Notes: generated from the letters alone by a model not told the origin. 64,000 nt of DNA from Sphaerisporangium corydalis (GCF_025506355.1 NZ_JANZYP010000011.1:46783-110782); one strand, 5' to 3'; numbered from the stretch's first letter, positions 1 through 9,139 are shown. Made by a program: numbers and translations.

Positions 1-777
1 TCGATCATCGGCGTCGGCGACCACCTCTGGCAGGGCCCCCACGCGGGTGGCCCTGAGGCGCCGCAGCTCGAGTGCTTCACGACGCTCGCGCTGCTCGCGG
101 CCCACACCCGGCGCTGCCGGCTCGCCCCCGTGGTGGCGGGCGTGCACTTCCGGCGGCCAGGACTGCTGGCCAAGACGCTGACGACGCTGGACGTGCTGTC
201 GGGGGGCCGGGCGATGCTCGGCCTCGGCGTCGGCTGGGACGCCGACGAGGCCCGCGGCCTCGGCATCCCCTTCCCCTCCCTGGCCGAGCGTTTCGAGGCC
301 CTGGAGGAGACCGTCCAGATCTGCCTGCGCATGTGGGAGGGCGAGCGCGGCGACGAGCGCCCGTACGAAGGCGAGCACTTCCGGCTGGAGCGCCCGCTGA
401 ACCTGCCGCAGAGCCTCACCCGGCCGCATCCGCCGATCATGATCGGCGGCGGCGGCGAGAAGAGGACGCTGCGCCTGGTCGCCCGGTACGCCGACGCGTG
501 CAACCTCTACCCGGGGCCGGACCTGGCCGCCAAGCTCGAGGTGCTGCGCGGGCACTGCGAGACCGAGGGCCGCGACTACGACGCGATCGAGAAGACCGTC
601 ATCTTCCCCTTCGACGTCGGCGACGACGGCGCCAAGGCGGGGGAGCTGGCCGGGATGCTGCGCGGGCTCGCCGAGCTCGGCGTCCAGACGGCGCTCGGCA
701 TCATCTCCGGCCCCGACCCGGTCCGCACGGTCGAGGTCGTCGGCAAGGACGTCATCCCCGCGGTCGCCGACGCGTAA
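1..777 (+). CDS. LLM-class F420-dependent oxidoreductase, 5' end outside window
   Basis: The reading frame is open from base 1 and stops at 777, so about 258 residues of the C-terminal part are present and the true start lies upstream. The sequence reads through GDHLW near its start and later RPHPPIMIGGGGEKR followed by a VARYADACN stretch, which is the signature of luciferase-like (LLM) TIM-barrel oxidoreductases that use coenzyme F420. Known members oxidise or reduce small organic substrates with F420; the substrate cannot be read from the sequence. A strong hairpin follows the stop, so the gene ends its transcription unit and is probably not part of the metabolite cluster to the right. Confidence 0.85.
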   Translation, partial: SIIGVGDHLWQGPHAGGPEAPQLECFTTLALLAAHTRRCRLAPVVAGVHFRRPGLLAKTLTTLDVLSGGRAMLGLGVGWDADEARGLGIPFPSLAERFEALEETVQICLRMWEGERGDERPYEGEHFRLERPLNLPQSLTRPHPPIMIGGGGEKRTLRLVARYADACNLYPGPDLAAKLEVLRGHCETEGRDYDAIEKTVIFPFDVGDDGAKAGELAGMLRGLAELGVQTALGIISGPDPVRTVEVVGKDVIPAVADA

Positions 778-808
778 CCCCACCCCGGCGCGCACGCGCC
801 CCCCAGAC

Positions 809-844
809 GACGCCCCGCAAGGTTCCCCCGGCCGGCGGGGCGTC
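809..844 (+). terminator. Hairpin terminator after the LLM oxidoreductase gene
   Basis: A perfect 10-bp stem (809-818 pairs with 835-844) lies 31 bases after the stop codon. There is no long T run, as is usual in high-GC actinomycetes. Confidence 0.7.
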
Positions 845-920
845 TTGGCGTCCCCGCCCGTTCACGCCGCCCCACGGCCCGCTCACCGCTTCACGATCCC
901 AAGCCGTACGACCTGACGCG

Positions 921-968
921 CCGCAGGCCCCGGTCCTGGACGAGCCGCAGGCCCCGGTCCTGGACGAG
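921..968. repeat. 24-bp tandem direct repeat, two copies
   Basis: Two identical 24-bp units (921-944 and 945-968) begin with CCGCAGGCCCCGG. They lie in the gap between two convergent genes and overlap no supported gene. Confidence 0.8.
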
Positions 969-991
969 CCGTCCTCTCCCCGGAACACGAA

Positions 992-1019
992 AGAACGCGG
1001 GCCGGCCGGCCCGCGTTCT
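992..1019 (-). terminator. Perfect palindromic terminator between convergent genes
   Basis: Bases 992-1019 form a self-complementary stretch of 28 bases, AGAACGCGGGCC and its complement, just downstream of the minus-strand acyltransferase stop. It is followed on the minus strand by TTTCG. It can act in both directions. Confidence 0.75.
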
Positions 1020-1031
1020 CCGTAGGGGTGG

Positions 1032-2264
1032 TCAGGAGGCGGTGGTGGGCGCTCCCGTCGCGCCGGCGGTGGCCTCGGCCTTGGGGGCGGAGTCCAGGCC
1101 CGAGATGGGCGGCGGGGGAGGCGGGCTCACCGAGTGCCGCGGCCGCTTCTTGGACGAGGCGAACCGCTTCATGATCGGGTCCTCGACCAGCGTGAACAGC
1201 AGGTAGGACAGGCCCAGGGTGATCAGGAACAGCACGCCGAGCATGCCGAACCCGGCCGGGGTGCTCCAGCCCTTCGGGGAGCCGAACCACTGGCGGGCGT
1301 AGATCAGGATCAGGTAGTGCCACATGTAGAAGGCGTACGACCACTCACCGAGCTTGATCATCGGCCGGCTGCCCAGCCAGTTCGTCCGCCCCTGGGAGTC
1401 ACGCACGGCCCCGGCGGCGATGATGAGGCCGAGGGGGACGATGGAGGTGGCCACCACGTTGTAGTCCAGCGGGAACAGCGGCGACAGCGCGTAGAGCGCG
1501 ATGCCCAGCGCCACCGAGCCGCCGAGGCTCAGCGGCAGCTTCCTGCCGGTCATGACGATGCGCGCCATCAGCATGCCGAAGATGAACTCCAGCATCCGGA
1601 CCGGCGGGAACTGCATGATGAACCACATGGTCGACTCGGTCATGCCGAAGCCGGGGATCGGCGGCTGGGCGGGCAGCAGCTTGGACAGCAGCGGCACCGC
1701 GAAGATCACGGCCACGACGGCGCCCGTCCACGCCCAGAGCCGCTCGGGCCTGATCCGCACGATGTAGCGGGCCAGCAGCGGGAAGCAGAGGTAGAACAGC
1801 GCCTCACACGACAGCGACCAGGCGGGCGAGTTGAAGGCGATCCGGATGTCCATGGTGGGGAAGTACGCCTGCAGCAGGGCGAAGTGCAGGAACGCCACCT
1901 TGCCGTCGATGGCCGTCTTGGCCACCACGCTCACCAGGATCAGGGCCGCGATCAGCGTGATCGCGTAGTTCGGATAGATCTTCAGGAAGCGCCGCCGCAG
2001 GAACGTCTTCGGCGTGTCGGTGGAACGCTGGGCGTAGGTCAGGACGAACCCACTCAGGATGAAGAAGTAACAGACGGCCGCCCAGCCGCCCTGCACGACC
2101 AGCATCGTGTACGTGCTCGTGAAATCCGCCGACGCGAAAAGGTTCGCACCGAGGGCGTGGGTCAGGAAGACCATCGCCGCCGAGATGAACCGCATTCCGG
2201 TCAGCGACGGCAATCGGGATGGCAGGGCCACCGGACGGGAACCGACGGGTTTCGTTAACTCCAC
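1032..2264 (-). CDS. Acyltransferase family 3 membrane protein (OafA-like)
   Basis: The protein is a polytopic membrane acyltransferase of the AT3 family, which transfers acyl groups to extracytoplasmic sugars, glycopeptides or macrolides. The N-terminus reads LPSLTGMRFISAAMVFLTH, matching the family start with its first transmembrane helix and conserved His. About ten hydrophobic segments follow, including FILSGFVL and FYMWHY, and the C-terminal tail is Pro-rich. The frame is open back to 2357, but those extra residues look non-coding. I chose GTG at 2264 (TTG at 2267 is possible) because GAGAAGG sits at the right distance. It lies next to the metabolite cluster and could acylate its product, but it could equally be a cell-envelope enzyme. 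Confidence 0.8.
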   Translation of the reverse strand: MELTKPVGSRPVALPSRLPSLTGMRFISAAMVFLTHALGANLFASADFTSTYTMLVVQGGWAAVCYFFILSGFVLTYAQRSTDTPKTFLRRRFLKIYPNYAITLIAALILVSVVAKTAIDGKVAFLHFALLQAYFPTMDIRIAFNSPAWSLSCEALFYLCFPLLARYIVRIRPERLWAWTGAVVAVIFAVPLLSKLLPAQPPIPGFGMTESTMWFIMQFPPVRMLEFIFGMLMARIVMTGRKLPLSLGGSVALGIALYALSPLFPLDYNVVATSIVPLGLIIAAGAVRDSQGRTNWLGSRPMIKLGEWSYAFYMWHYLILIYARQWFGSPKGWSTPAGFGMLGVLFLITLGLSYLLFTLVEDPIMKRFASSKKRPRHSVSPPPPPPISGLDSAPKAEATAGATGAPTTAS

Positions 2265-2604
2265 CAATGTGACGCACCTTCTCAGCTCTGGCCGGTTCTG
2301 ACTCGATCGAGGGGGGCGGTCGGCAGCCTCAGGGGTGGTGAGCGAGCCGCCGTGCATCGACCGGCAGGACTAGACCATTACATTCCGGTGGTCCGGTCGC
2401 ATTTTCCAAAGTGCGCTCTTGCCCGCGCGGCACGCGCGCGAAGGTCACTCCGCACTCCAGGAGATGCCCCGCGCGGCCGGTGGGGGCGACGCTGAACGCA
2501 TGGGCGGATGTGAAGGTGAGGCCGCGAGGGGCGGCGCCGCGCTTGAGGGAGTAACAGGCACCACTGTCCCCGCCAACCATTCGAGATAAAGGACCTGCGC
2601 AGCG
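2265..2604. promoter_or_regulatory. Divergent intergenic region, left border of the cluster
   Basis: About 340 bases separate the minus-strand acyltransferase from the plus-strand monooxygenase, so promoters for both must lie here. The stretch around 2370-2410 is relatively AT-rich (contains CATTACATTCCGG). No clear -35/-10 pair or convincing operator was found. AAAGGA precedes the downstream ATG. Confidence 0.4.
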
Positions 2605-3855
2605 ATGGCAGTCACGAATGTCTCCGAATACGGAGTCGTATTCCACCCCGAAACCGCGCCGACGAAGGCCGAGATCATCGCCCGGGCCGAGGCCATCGCC
2701 CCGACCCTTGTCGCGCGCCAGGGCGAGACCGAGGAGCGCACCTTCTACGCCCAGGACACCCACGAGGAGTTCCTGCGCGCCGGCTTCTACCGGATCCTGG
2801 TCCCGCGCCGCTACGGCGGGCTGGAGCTCGGCATCGACACCTTCATGCGGGTGGTGATGGCGCTCACGCGGGGCTGCCCGTCGACCGGGTGGATGTACTG
2901 CCTCGGCCACGCGCACGCGCTGGTCGTCGCCTCGCTGTTCGACGACCGCACCCAGGCCGAGATCTTCGGCGACGGCGACTTCATCGCCCCCGCGACGGTG
3001 ATGCCCAGCGGCACCGCGGCGCGCACGCCCGCGGGCGACTGGGTGCTCAACGGCACCTGGAACTACTGCTCCGGCTCGCCGTACGCGACGCACTTCATCG
3101 GCCACACCCTGGTGTCGCCCGCCGAGGGCGAGCCGCCGGCGCCGATGCTGTTCATCGCCCCGCGCAGCGAGTGGACGCGCCTGCACGACTGGGGCAAGCA
3201 GCTCGGCCTCAAGGGCAGCGGCTCGCACAGCATCACCATGCTGGACGGGATCGTCCCGTCGAACTTCACGCTGAACAGCCACATCAGCCAGATCAGCGTC
3301 ACCGCCGGGACGCCCGGCCGTGACCTGCACGGCAACCCCGAGTACGGCGGCGGCCAGCTCAGCTTCATGGTCATCGAGGACGCCGTCCTGGCCGTCGGCA
3401 TGGCCAAGGGCGCGCTCGACGCCTACGAGGACCTGATGCGGACGCGGACCACCGCGTTCCCGCCGTCCATGGGCCGCGCCGAGGCGCCCGACTACCAGTA
3501 CTGGTACGGCAAGGCCGCCGGCATGATCGCCACGGGCGAGGCCGCCATCCTGAACGCCGTCCAGCAGTGGCGCGACACCTGCGCGCTGGGCCCGTCGGCG
3601 GTCACCCAGGAACACGAGATGCGGATCGCGTCCATCTGCCACGAGGTGGTCGACCTCTGCTGGCACGCCGTCGAGAGCTACCTGTTCCCCACCGCCGGTT
3701 CGAGCGCGGTCCGCCAGGGCGAGCGGATCGAGCGCGTGTGGCGGGACATGTCGATGTTCCACAGCCACGCCGGCTTCGCCGTCTTCCTGTCCACCATCGC
3801 GAAGCGCGAGCTGGCCAAGGCGCGGTTCGGGGTCGGCGACGACGCGCACGCGTGA
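2605..3855 (+). CDS. Acyl-CoA-dehydrogenase-fold flavin monooxygenase (group D)
   Basis: The 416-residue protein has the acyl-CoA dehydrogenase fold but resembles HsaA/HpaH-like reduced-flavin-dependent hydroxylases rather than true dehydrogenases. Diagnostic stretches are LVPRRYGGLELG in the N-terminal helical domain, CPSTGWMYCLG, and GTWNYCSGSPYATH in the beta domain. Such enzymes hydroxylate aromatic or carrier-bound substrates with reduced flavin supplied by a separate reductase; no reductase gene is in this window. ATG at 2605 is preceded by AAAGGA. It is the first gene of the metabolite cluster and faces two methyltransferase genes across a strong terminator. N-oxidation of an amine is an alternative, since some nitroso synthases share this fold. 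Confidence 0.75.
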   Translation: MAVTNVSEYGVVFHPETAPTKAEIIARAEAIAPTLVARQGETEERTFYAQDTHEEFLRAGFYRILVPRRYGGLELGIDTFMRVVMALTRGCPSTGWMYCLGHAHALVVASLFDDRTQAEIFGDGDFIAPATVMPSGTAARTPAGDWVLNGTWNYCSGSPYATHFIGHTLVSPAEGEPPAPMLFIAPRSEWTRLHDWGKQLGLKGSGSHSITMLDGIVPSNFTLNSHISQISVTAGTPGRDLHGNPEYGGGQLSFMVIEDAVLAVGMAKGALDAYEDLMRTRTTAFPPSMGRAEAPDYQYWYGKAAGMIATGEAAILNAVQQWRDTCALGPSAVTQEHEMRIASICHEVVDLCWHAVESYLFPTAGSSAVRQGERIERVWRDMSMFHSHAGFAVFLSTIAKRELAKARFGVGDDAHA

Positions 3856-3878
3856 GGTCGCCGACCGGTCACCGGTCC

Positions 3879-3920
3879 CTGCCGGCCGCGCCCATCGATG
3901 ACGCTGGGCGCGGCCGGCAG
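3879..3920. terminator. Bidirectional terminator, 16-bp perfect stem
   Basis: Bases 3879-3894 pair perfectly with 3905-3920 around a 10-base loop, between the convergent stops at 3855 and 3958. Confidence 0.8.
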
Positions 3921-3957
3921 AGCATTTCGTCCCTCGTCCACCGGCCGCCGGGAGCGG

Positions 3958-4797
3958 TCAGGCCGGCTTGCGCGCGACCGCGATGAGGTACCCCATCTGC
4001 GGCAGCAGCCCGATCGGGTTGCGGAACACCTCCAGCAGCCCGGCGACCTCCGGGCCGAAGCGCTCCACCATCTCCTGGTACCGCTCGTTCACCGCGTCGT
4101 ACACCCGCCACGCGGTCTTCCTGGTGTTCTCGCTCACGTCGAGCAGCTCGTCCAGCTCCAGGCCGGCCTCGGCCACCAGGGCCCGGTACTCGGCCTCGGG
4201 GAGCAGGGGGCTGGAGTGCATCTCCTCCAGGTGCTCGCGCACCGTCCGCTCGTCGGCCTCGTCCAGCGGGCCGTGCCGCAGCAGGTCGGTGATGACGATC
4301 CGGCCGCTCGGCCGCAGCACCCGGCGCAGTTCGAGCAGGGTACGGGAACGGTCCATGTGCATGAGCGCCTCGAAGACCCACACGACGTCGAAGGCGTCGT
4401 CGTCGTAGGGCAGGGAGAGCACGTCGGCGAACTCGAAGGTCACGCGGCCGGCCAGGCCGAGGGCCGCGGACCGGCGGTTGGCCTCGTCGATCTGGGCCTG
4501 GTTGTTGGAGACGCCCACGACCTCGGCGGGCGAGATCCCGGCCAGGCGGAACGCGGAGGTGCCGATGCCGCAACCGACGTCCAGCACCCGCCCGCCCCGC
4601 CCGAGCCCGGACTTCTCGATGAGCAGGTCGGTGAGCCGGTCGGTGGCGACCTTGTTCGAGCTCTCGTCGTCCTCGGAGAGCCAGTAGCCGTGGTGGAAGT
4701 TGTCGTCCCACAGCTCGACCAGTACGAGGTTGGAAACGTCGTAGTAGTCGGAGGTGCCCTCCGGGGCGGGCGAGGTCTGTTCTGTACCCGTTGTCAT
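3958..4797 (-). CDS. SAM-dependent methyltransferase
   Basis: The protein has 279 residues of class I methyltransferase type. Motif I, VLDVGCGIGT, is at residues 71-80; an acidic LSLPYDDDAFDVVW post-motif and LRRVLRPSGRIVITD follow. The N-terminus YYD...LWDDNFHHGYW is typical of the EryG/rifamycin-type small-molecule O-methyltransferases. The frame is open to 5127, but ATG at 4797 has GGAG just upstream and matches the usual length, so I start there. It is the downstream gene of a two-methyltransferase minus-strand unit in the cluster. Likely role: O-methylation of a hydroxylated aromatic or sugar-like group of the product (inference). Confidence 0.85.
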   Translation of the reverse strand: MTTGTEQTSPAPEGTSDYYDVSNLVLVELWDDNFHHGYWLSEDDESSNKVATDRLTDLLIEKSGLGRGGRVLDVGCGIGTSAFRLAGISPAEVVGVSNNQAQIDEANRRSAALGLAGRVTFEFADVLSLPYDDDAFDVVWVFEALMHMDRSRTLLELRRVLRPSGRIVITDLLRHGPLDEADERTVREHLEEMHSSPLLPEAEYRALVAEAGLELDELLDVSENTRKTAWRVYDAVNERYQEMVERFGPEVAGLLEVFRNPIGLLPQMGYLIAVARKPA

Positions 4798-4886
4798 GTC
4801 AGCTCCACTGATGGTGCGTCGGGAGTGCGGTACGGGTACGGCAACGGAATCCACGGGGGATAGGGGTGCTCCAGCGTGGCGCCTGC

Positions 4887-5717
4887 TCAGTGCCGGGGTT
4901 TGCGCGCCGAGACGATGACGTACCCGATCTGGTGTTTTCTCGGGGCGAAGAACCCGAGATGCCTGCGGGAGAACTCCGCGATCGCCTCTTCGCCGAACTT
5001 CGAGACGATCGTGTCGCGCTGGTCCATCGCGGCCTTGATGTACTTCGACTTCATCCCGAAGACCCTCGGGCCGCACTGCGTGTACTCCTCGACCTCGAAG
5101 CCGGCGTCCCGCGTGTGCTCCAGCCATTCGGCCAGGGTCGGCAGTTCGCGCAGCTTGAGGGTGTCCATGAACTTCGCGACCCGCTCGGGGTCGGAGGCCG
5201 ATTCCAGGCTGAAGTCGGAGAACGAGATCCGTCCTCCCGGCCGCAGCACCCGGAACAGCTCACGGAGCACCTGGCCGATGTCCTGCGCGTTCTGCAGCGA
5301 CTCCAGGGCCAGCACCGCGTCGAACGAGTCGTCGGGGTAGGTGAGGTCCATGTAGTCGCCGTACTCGAACGTCGCGAGGTCGCTCACCCCGACGGCGGCC
5401 GCACGCTCCTTGGCCTTGTCGATCTCGAAGGCGCTCACCGTGATGCCGGTGACCTGGGCGCCGAACGTCTTCGCGGTGTACACCGCCGTCTCGCCCGGCC
5501 CGCATCCCGCGTCGAGGAGACGGTCGCCGGGGCGCAGCCCGAGCGTGTCGGTCACCTTGCGGCTGATCCGGTGGACGGCGTCCTTCAGCGGGGTGTCGTC
5601 CTCGTTGTCGTACCAGTACCACATGTGGAGCTGGCCGTTGCGGAACTCGTCCCCGATGGGGGAGCGCTCGTCGTAATGCGTGCCGATATCGGCCGGGTCG
5701 ATCAGTTCCCTGGTCAT
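4887..5717 (-). CDS. SAM-dependent methyltransferase
   Basis: The protein has 276 residues and is a class I methyltransferase with motif I LLDAGCGPGETA at residues 67-78 and LFRVLRPGGRISFSDF later. The N-terminus carries the aromatic stretch HMWYWYD, again like small-molecule O-methyltransferases. The frame is open to 5750; I chose ATG at 5717, with GGAG eleven bases upstream. It is the first gene of a minus-strand pair and shares a divergent promoter region with the fusion methyltransferase at 6073. Three methyltransferases within 4 kb imply a multiply methylated product. Which position each one modifies cannot be read from sequence. Confidence 0.85.
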   Translation of the reverse strand: MTRELIDPADIGTHYDERSPIGDEFRNGQLHMWYWYDNEDDTPLKDAVHRISRKVTDTLGLRPGDRLLDAGCGPGETAVYTAKTFGAQVTGITVSAFEIDKAKERAAAVGVSDLATFEYGDYMDLTYPDDSFDAVLALESLQNAQDIGQVLRELFRVLRPGGRISFSDFSLESASDPERVAKFMDTLKLRELPTLAEWLEHTRDAGFEVEEYTQCGPRVFGMKSKYIKAAMDQRDTIVSKFGEEAIAEFSRRHLGFFAPRKHQIGYVIVSARKPRH

Positions 5718-6072
5718 GAAATTGGTCACTCCAATCGAGCGGCTTCGCACGCCGTACCGAACCGAGGAAACGCGACGCGACCGGAATCGCGCACCATGTC
5801 GCCTATCGTGGGCGCCGTTCGGCCCGTTCGCATCTTTATGGTTGCGGTGCCGCCGCCCCGCCCGGCGGCGGCGCCCCCGCTAAGCACGTTCGGAGAAGAC
5901 GGCCGGGGCGGCCGGTGCGAAGCTTTTACAAACGGATTTTCTGCCGGAAGCGCGGAGTGAGCTGGGCCGCTCATGCGGCCATTTGGCGGTGCACCTGGGC
6001 GCGGTCGACGCGCGGCTGCGAAATGAGCCGCGCGGACTCACCCCTTCCTCCCTTTCGTGAAAGGACGCGCAC
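5718..6072. promoter_or_regulatory. Divergent promoter region between methyltransferase genes
   Basis: This 355-base gap separates divergently oriented genes and must hold both promoters. It contains a GC-rich hairpin (5849-5857 pairs with 5864-5872) in the leader of the minus-strand gene, and a relatively AT-rich stretch around 5920-5945. GAAAGGA sits seven bases before the ATG at 6073. No confident -35/-10 pair was identified. Confidence 0.45.
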
Positions 6073-7623
6073 ATGAGTGTTTCCACTACGCCGCTGACCG
6101 TCGCCGACCTGTTGACCGACTTCGACGGCGCGGCGCCCGACGAGCTCGACGCGGAGTACCAGCGGCTGGTGGGCGCGCTGTGGAACGACGGAGAGCTGAC
6201 CGATGAGGCCCTGGCCGCGACCCCCCTGCTCGTGGCGCACCTGGACCAGGTCGACGACGGCCGCAAGGGCTACCTGCTCGTCCTGCTCGGCCTGCTGGCC
6301 GAGGCCGAGTACCCCGTCGCCGGCGAGGTGGTCGCGGCGGTCCGTCAGGGGATGGACCGGTACCTGGAGCTGCTCGGCGCCGCCGTCAACGGGACGCCGC
6401 TGACCCTGGCCCTGCTGTACCTGGTGTCGCACTTCCCCGCCGACCGCGAGCGCGTCCTGGCCGCCGCCGAGCACCTTGAGCTGGAGCCGGGCGACCAGAC
6501 CCGGCTGGAGCGCGGCGTGCGCGAGCTGGACCCCGCCGACCCCGACCTCGGCCGCGTCTGGCCCTCCCCGTCGGTGTGGAAGCTGACCGACGCCGAGCGC
6601 GAGTTCGACAAGGAGTGGATCCGCGGCCTCACCCCCGCGCAGATCGCCAAGAACTGGGAGAACGACACCCGGACCATGCTGGGCTACTCGGGCGCCATGG
6701 CGTACTGGGCGGTGCGGTACGGCGTCCCGGTGGAGATCCCCGGCGTGGCCGCGGCCGCCGGCGCCGCCGCGGCGCCCGCCGCCGAGCTCGGCGCGGACAC
6801 CTTCGGCCAGTACGACGACGCCCTGCGCTGCCCGGCCTGCAAGGGCTCGCTGGAGTTCGGGGACGACAAGGTCCGCTGCGCGAGCTGCTCGGTGACCTAC
6901 CCGATCGCGCGCGGCATCCTGGACCTCGCCGAGGGCGTGAGCGAGGACGTCTCGGACGTCACGCACGAGGCCACCTCCGACCTGCTGCAGAAGCTCGCGG
7001 AGATGCCGAGCATGGGCCTGTACTACGAGTCCGTCCTGCGGCCGGCCTACCTGCGCATCGCCGGCGCCAACTGGGGCGGCGCGGTGACGCCCGGCGACGA
7101 GGACGACTACGTGGCCGAGCACATCGCCCCGGTCGACGGGCCGGTGCTCGACCTCGCGGCCGGCGCGGGCCGGTGGACCGCCATCGTGGCGCGGACGGTC
7201 GGCGCGGACCGGCTGATCGCGCTCGACATGGGCCTGCCGATGCTGACCGTGCTGCGCGAGAAGCTGCCGGCGGTGCCCGCGGTCCGGGCCAGCGCCCTGG
7301 ACATCCCGTTCGAGGACGCCAGCTTCGGCGCGGTGAACTGCTGGAACGCCCTGCACGCCTTCCCCGACGACGCGGCCACGGCCATCTCCGAGGTGGGCCG
7401 GGTGCTGCGGCCTGGCGGCACGTTCACGATGATGACCTTCGTGTTCGACTCCGACCCGATCGCCCGCTACTTCCAGGAGTCCCACTTCTTCCCGAGCCGC
7501 CCCGAGGGCATGCTGCTGTTCACCGAGGTGGAGCTCCGGCGGTGGCTGGCCGACGCGGGGATGTCGGTGCGTGACTACTCGGGCCCCGGCTGCTTCGCCT
7601 ACGTCACCGCCGTACGGGACTGA
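6073..7623 (+). CDS. Three-part methyltransferase: helical N-domain, zinc ribbon, SAM domain
   Basis: The 516-residue protein has an all-helical N-terminal half of about 220 residues, an Ala-rich linker near 225-240, a Trm112-like zinc ribbon (Cys253, Cys256, Cys269, Cys272) and a C-terminal class I methyltransferase with motif I LDLAAGAGR at 359-367. The zinc ribbon is followed by VTYPIARGILDL, the usual entry to methyltransferases of this kind. The N-terminal domain is unusual and unrecognised; it may bind a carrier protein or substrate. ATG at 6073 has GAAAGGA upstream. It is followed after about 50 bases by the covalent-flavin oxidase, probably in one transcript. Role: one of three cluster methyltransferases, substrate unknown. 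Confidence 0.8.
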   Translation: MSVSTTPLTVADLLTDFDGAAPDELDAEYQRLVGALWNDGELTDEALAATPLLVAHLDQVDDGRKGYLLVLLGLLAEAEYPVAGEVVAAVRQGMDRYLELLGAAVNGTPLTLALLYLVSHFPADRERVLAAAEHLELEPGDQTRLERGVRELDPADPDLGRVWPSPSVWKLTDAEREFDKEWIRGLTPAQIAKNWENDTRTMLGYSGAMAYWAVRYGVPVEIPGVAAAAGAAAAPAAELGADTFGQYDDALRCPACKGSLEFGDDKVRCASCSVTYPIARGILDLAEGVSEDVSDVTHEATSDLLQKLAEMPSMGLYYESVLRPAYLRIAGANWGGAVTPGDEDDYVAEHIAPVDGPVLDLAAGAGRWTAIVARTVGADRLIALDMGLPMLTVLREKLPAVPAVRASALDIPFEDASFGAVNCWNALHAFPDDAATAISEVGRVLRPGGTFTMMTFVFDSDPIARYFQESHFFPSRPEGMLLFTEVELRRWLADAGMSVRDYSGPGCFAYVTAVRD

Positions 7624-7675
7624 CCGGCCCGCGACGCGTGACCGTGCCGACGATCGACCTGGAGGCCATCCGCTC

Positions 7676-9061
7676 ATGACCACAGTCAGCGACCGGGACA
7701 CGGGCATCGCGCTTCCCGGCGAGCCCGCGTACGAGGCCGCGACCCGGGTCTTCAACCTGATCGCGCCCGCCGAGCCGTTCGCGGCGGTGACGGCGCGCAC
7801 GGTGGAGGACATCAGGTCCGCGCTGCGCTTCGCCGCCGCCGAGCGGCTGCCCGTGCGCGTCCACACGACCGGGCACGCGTCCGCGACCGCGCGCCCGATG
7901 CCGGACGCCCTGCTGATCAGGACGCGGCTGGCGGGGGCGGTCGAGATCGACGCCGCCCGCCGCTTGGCCCGCGTCCCGGCGGGGACCCCGTGGGGCGCGG
8001 TCGTGGCGGCGGCGTCGGCGCACGGGCTGACCCCGCCGCACGGCTCGTCGCCGGACGTCGGGGTCGTCGGCTACCTGCTGCGCGGCGGCATGAGCTTCTA
8101 CAGCCGCAAGGTCGGGCTGGCCGTCAACAGCGTCCGCGCGATCGAGCTGGTCACGGCCGGCGGCGACCTGCTCAGGGTCGACGCCGACACCGACCCCGAG
8201 CTGTTCTGGGCGTTGCGCGGCGGCGGCGGGGGCTTCGGCGTCGTGACCGCCGTCGAGATCGCCCTGTTCCCGGTGGCCAAGGTCATCACCGGCGCCGCGT
8301 TCTGGCCGGCCGCCGACGCCCCGGCGCTGCTGCGGGCGTGGCGCGCGTGGACCGAGAACGCGCCGCCCGAGGTGGCGACGTCCGCGCGGGTGATGAACCT
8401 GCCCGCGCTGCCCGAGGTGCCGCCCGTGCTGGCCGCCGGGCCGGTGCTGTGCGTGGACGGGGTGATCCTGGTCGAGACCGGCGCCGACGTGGCCGCCGCG
8501 CAGCGGGACGCCGACGAGCTGCTCGGGCCGCTGCGTGCGCTGGCCGACCCGGTGCTGGACGGCTGGGAGCTGACCGGGCCCGCCGGGGTGCTGGAGTCGC
8601 ACATGGACCCCTCCGACCCGGTCGCCATCGTGGGCGACCACATGCTGCTCGGCGAGATCGGGGACGACGGCGTCGAGGAGCTGCTGCGCGTGATCGGCGC
8701 CGGGTCCGGCTCGCCGCTGATCACCGCGGGTCTGCGCCAGCTCGGCGGCGCCTACGCGGTGCCCGACCCCGAGGGCGGCGCGCTCACCCATCTCGACGCC
8801 AGGTACGCCTACTCGGGGGCGGGGGTGCCGGGCGGGCCGCTCACCAAGGAGGCGATCCAGGAGCACTGCGCCCGGGTGCGCGCCGCGCTGGCGCCGTGGG
8901 ACACCGGCAGGACCGCGCCCACCTTCGTGGAGAGCCACGCCCAGCCCCAGGGGCACCTGGACGCCGCCCAGGTGGCCAGGGCGGACGAGGTGCGCCGCCG
9001 CGTCGACCCCGAGGGCCGGTTCCGCGACGACATCATGCGCAACTCCACCGCCCTGACCTGA
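7676..9061 (+). CDS. FAD-linked oxidase of the berberine-bridge/VAO type
   Basis: The 461-residue protein has a PCMH-type FAD-binding domain (VHTTGHASA with His67 as the likely covalent FAD attachment) and a C-terminal berberine-bridge substrate region. The GGGGGFGVVTAVE stretch is typical. In bicovalent relatives a Cys follows in a GxCPxVG motif; here the motif reads GSSPDVG (123-129), so the flavin should be attached only through His. Such enzymes oxidise alcohols or amines or form C-C/C-N bonds in actinomycete products. ATG at 7676 has GGAGG eleven bases upstream, whereas the frame is open from 7571. It closes a plus-strand unit that ends in a strong terminator. Confidence 0.85.
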   Translation: MTTVSDRDTGIALPGEPAYEAATRVFNLIAPAEPFAAVTARTVEDIRSALRFAAAERLPVRVHTTGHASATARPMPDALLIRTRLAGAVEIDAARRLARVPAGTPWGAVVAAASAHGLTPPHGSSPDVGVVGYLLRGGMSFYSRKVGLAVNSVRAIELVTAGGDLLRVDADTDPELFWALRGGGGGFGVVTAVEIALFPVAKVITGAAFWPAADAPALLRAWRAWTENAPPEVATSARVMNLPALPEVPPVLAAGPVLCVDGVILVETGADVAAAQRDADELLGPLRALADPVLDGWELTGPAGVLESHMDPSDPVAIVGDHMLLGEIGDDGVEELLRVIGAGSGSPLITAGLRQLGGAYAVPDPEGGALTHLDARYAYSGAGVPGGPLTKEAIQEHCARVRAALAPWDTGRTAPTFVESHAQPQGHLDAAQVARADEVRRRVDPEGRFRDDIMRNSTALT

Positions 9062-9089
9062 CCGGTCCGGGCCGGACGGAAATCGTGAC

Positions 9090-9129
9090 GCCCGCGATTC
9101 CGGCGCCAGGTGGCGTCGGAACCGCGGGC
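9090..9129. terminator. Bidirectional terminator between oxidase and SGNH hydrolase
   Basis: An 18-bp stem (9090-9107 with 9112-9129), with one mismatch and one G-U pair, sits between the convergent stops at 9061 and 9140. Confidence 0.75.
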
Positions 9130-9139
9130 ACCGGTCCGG

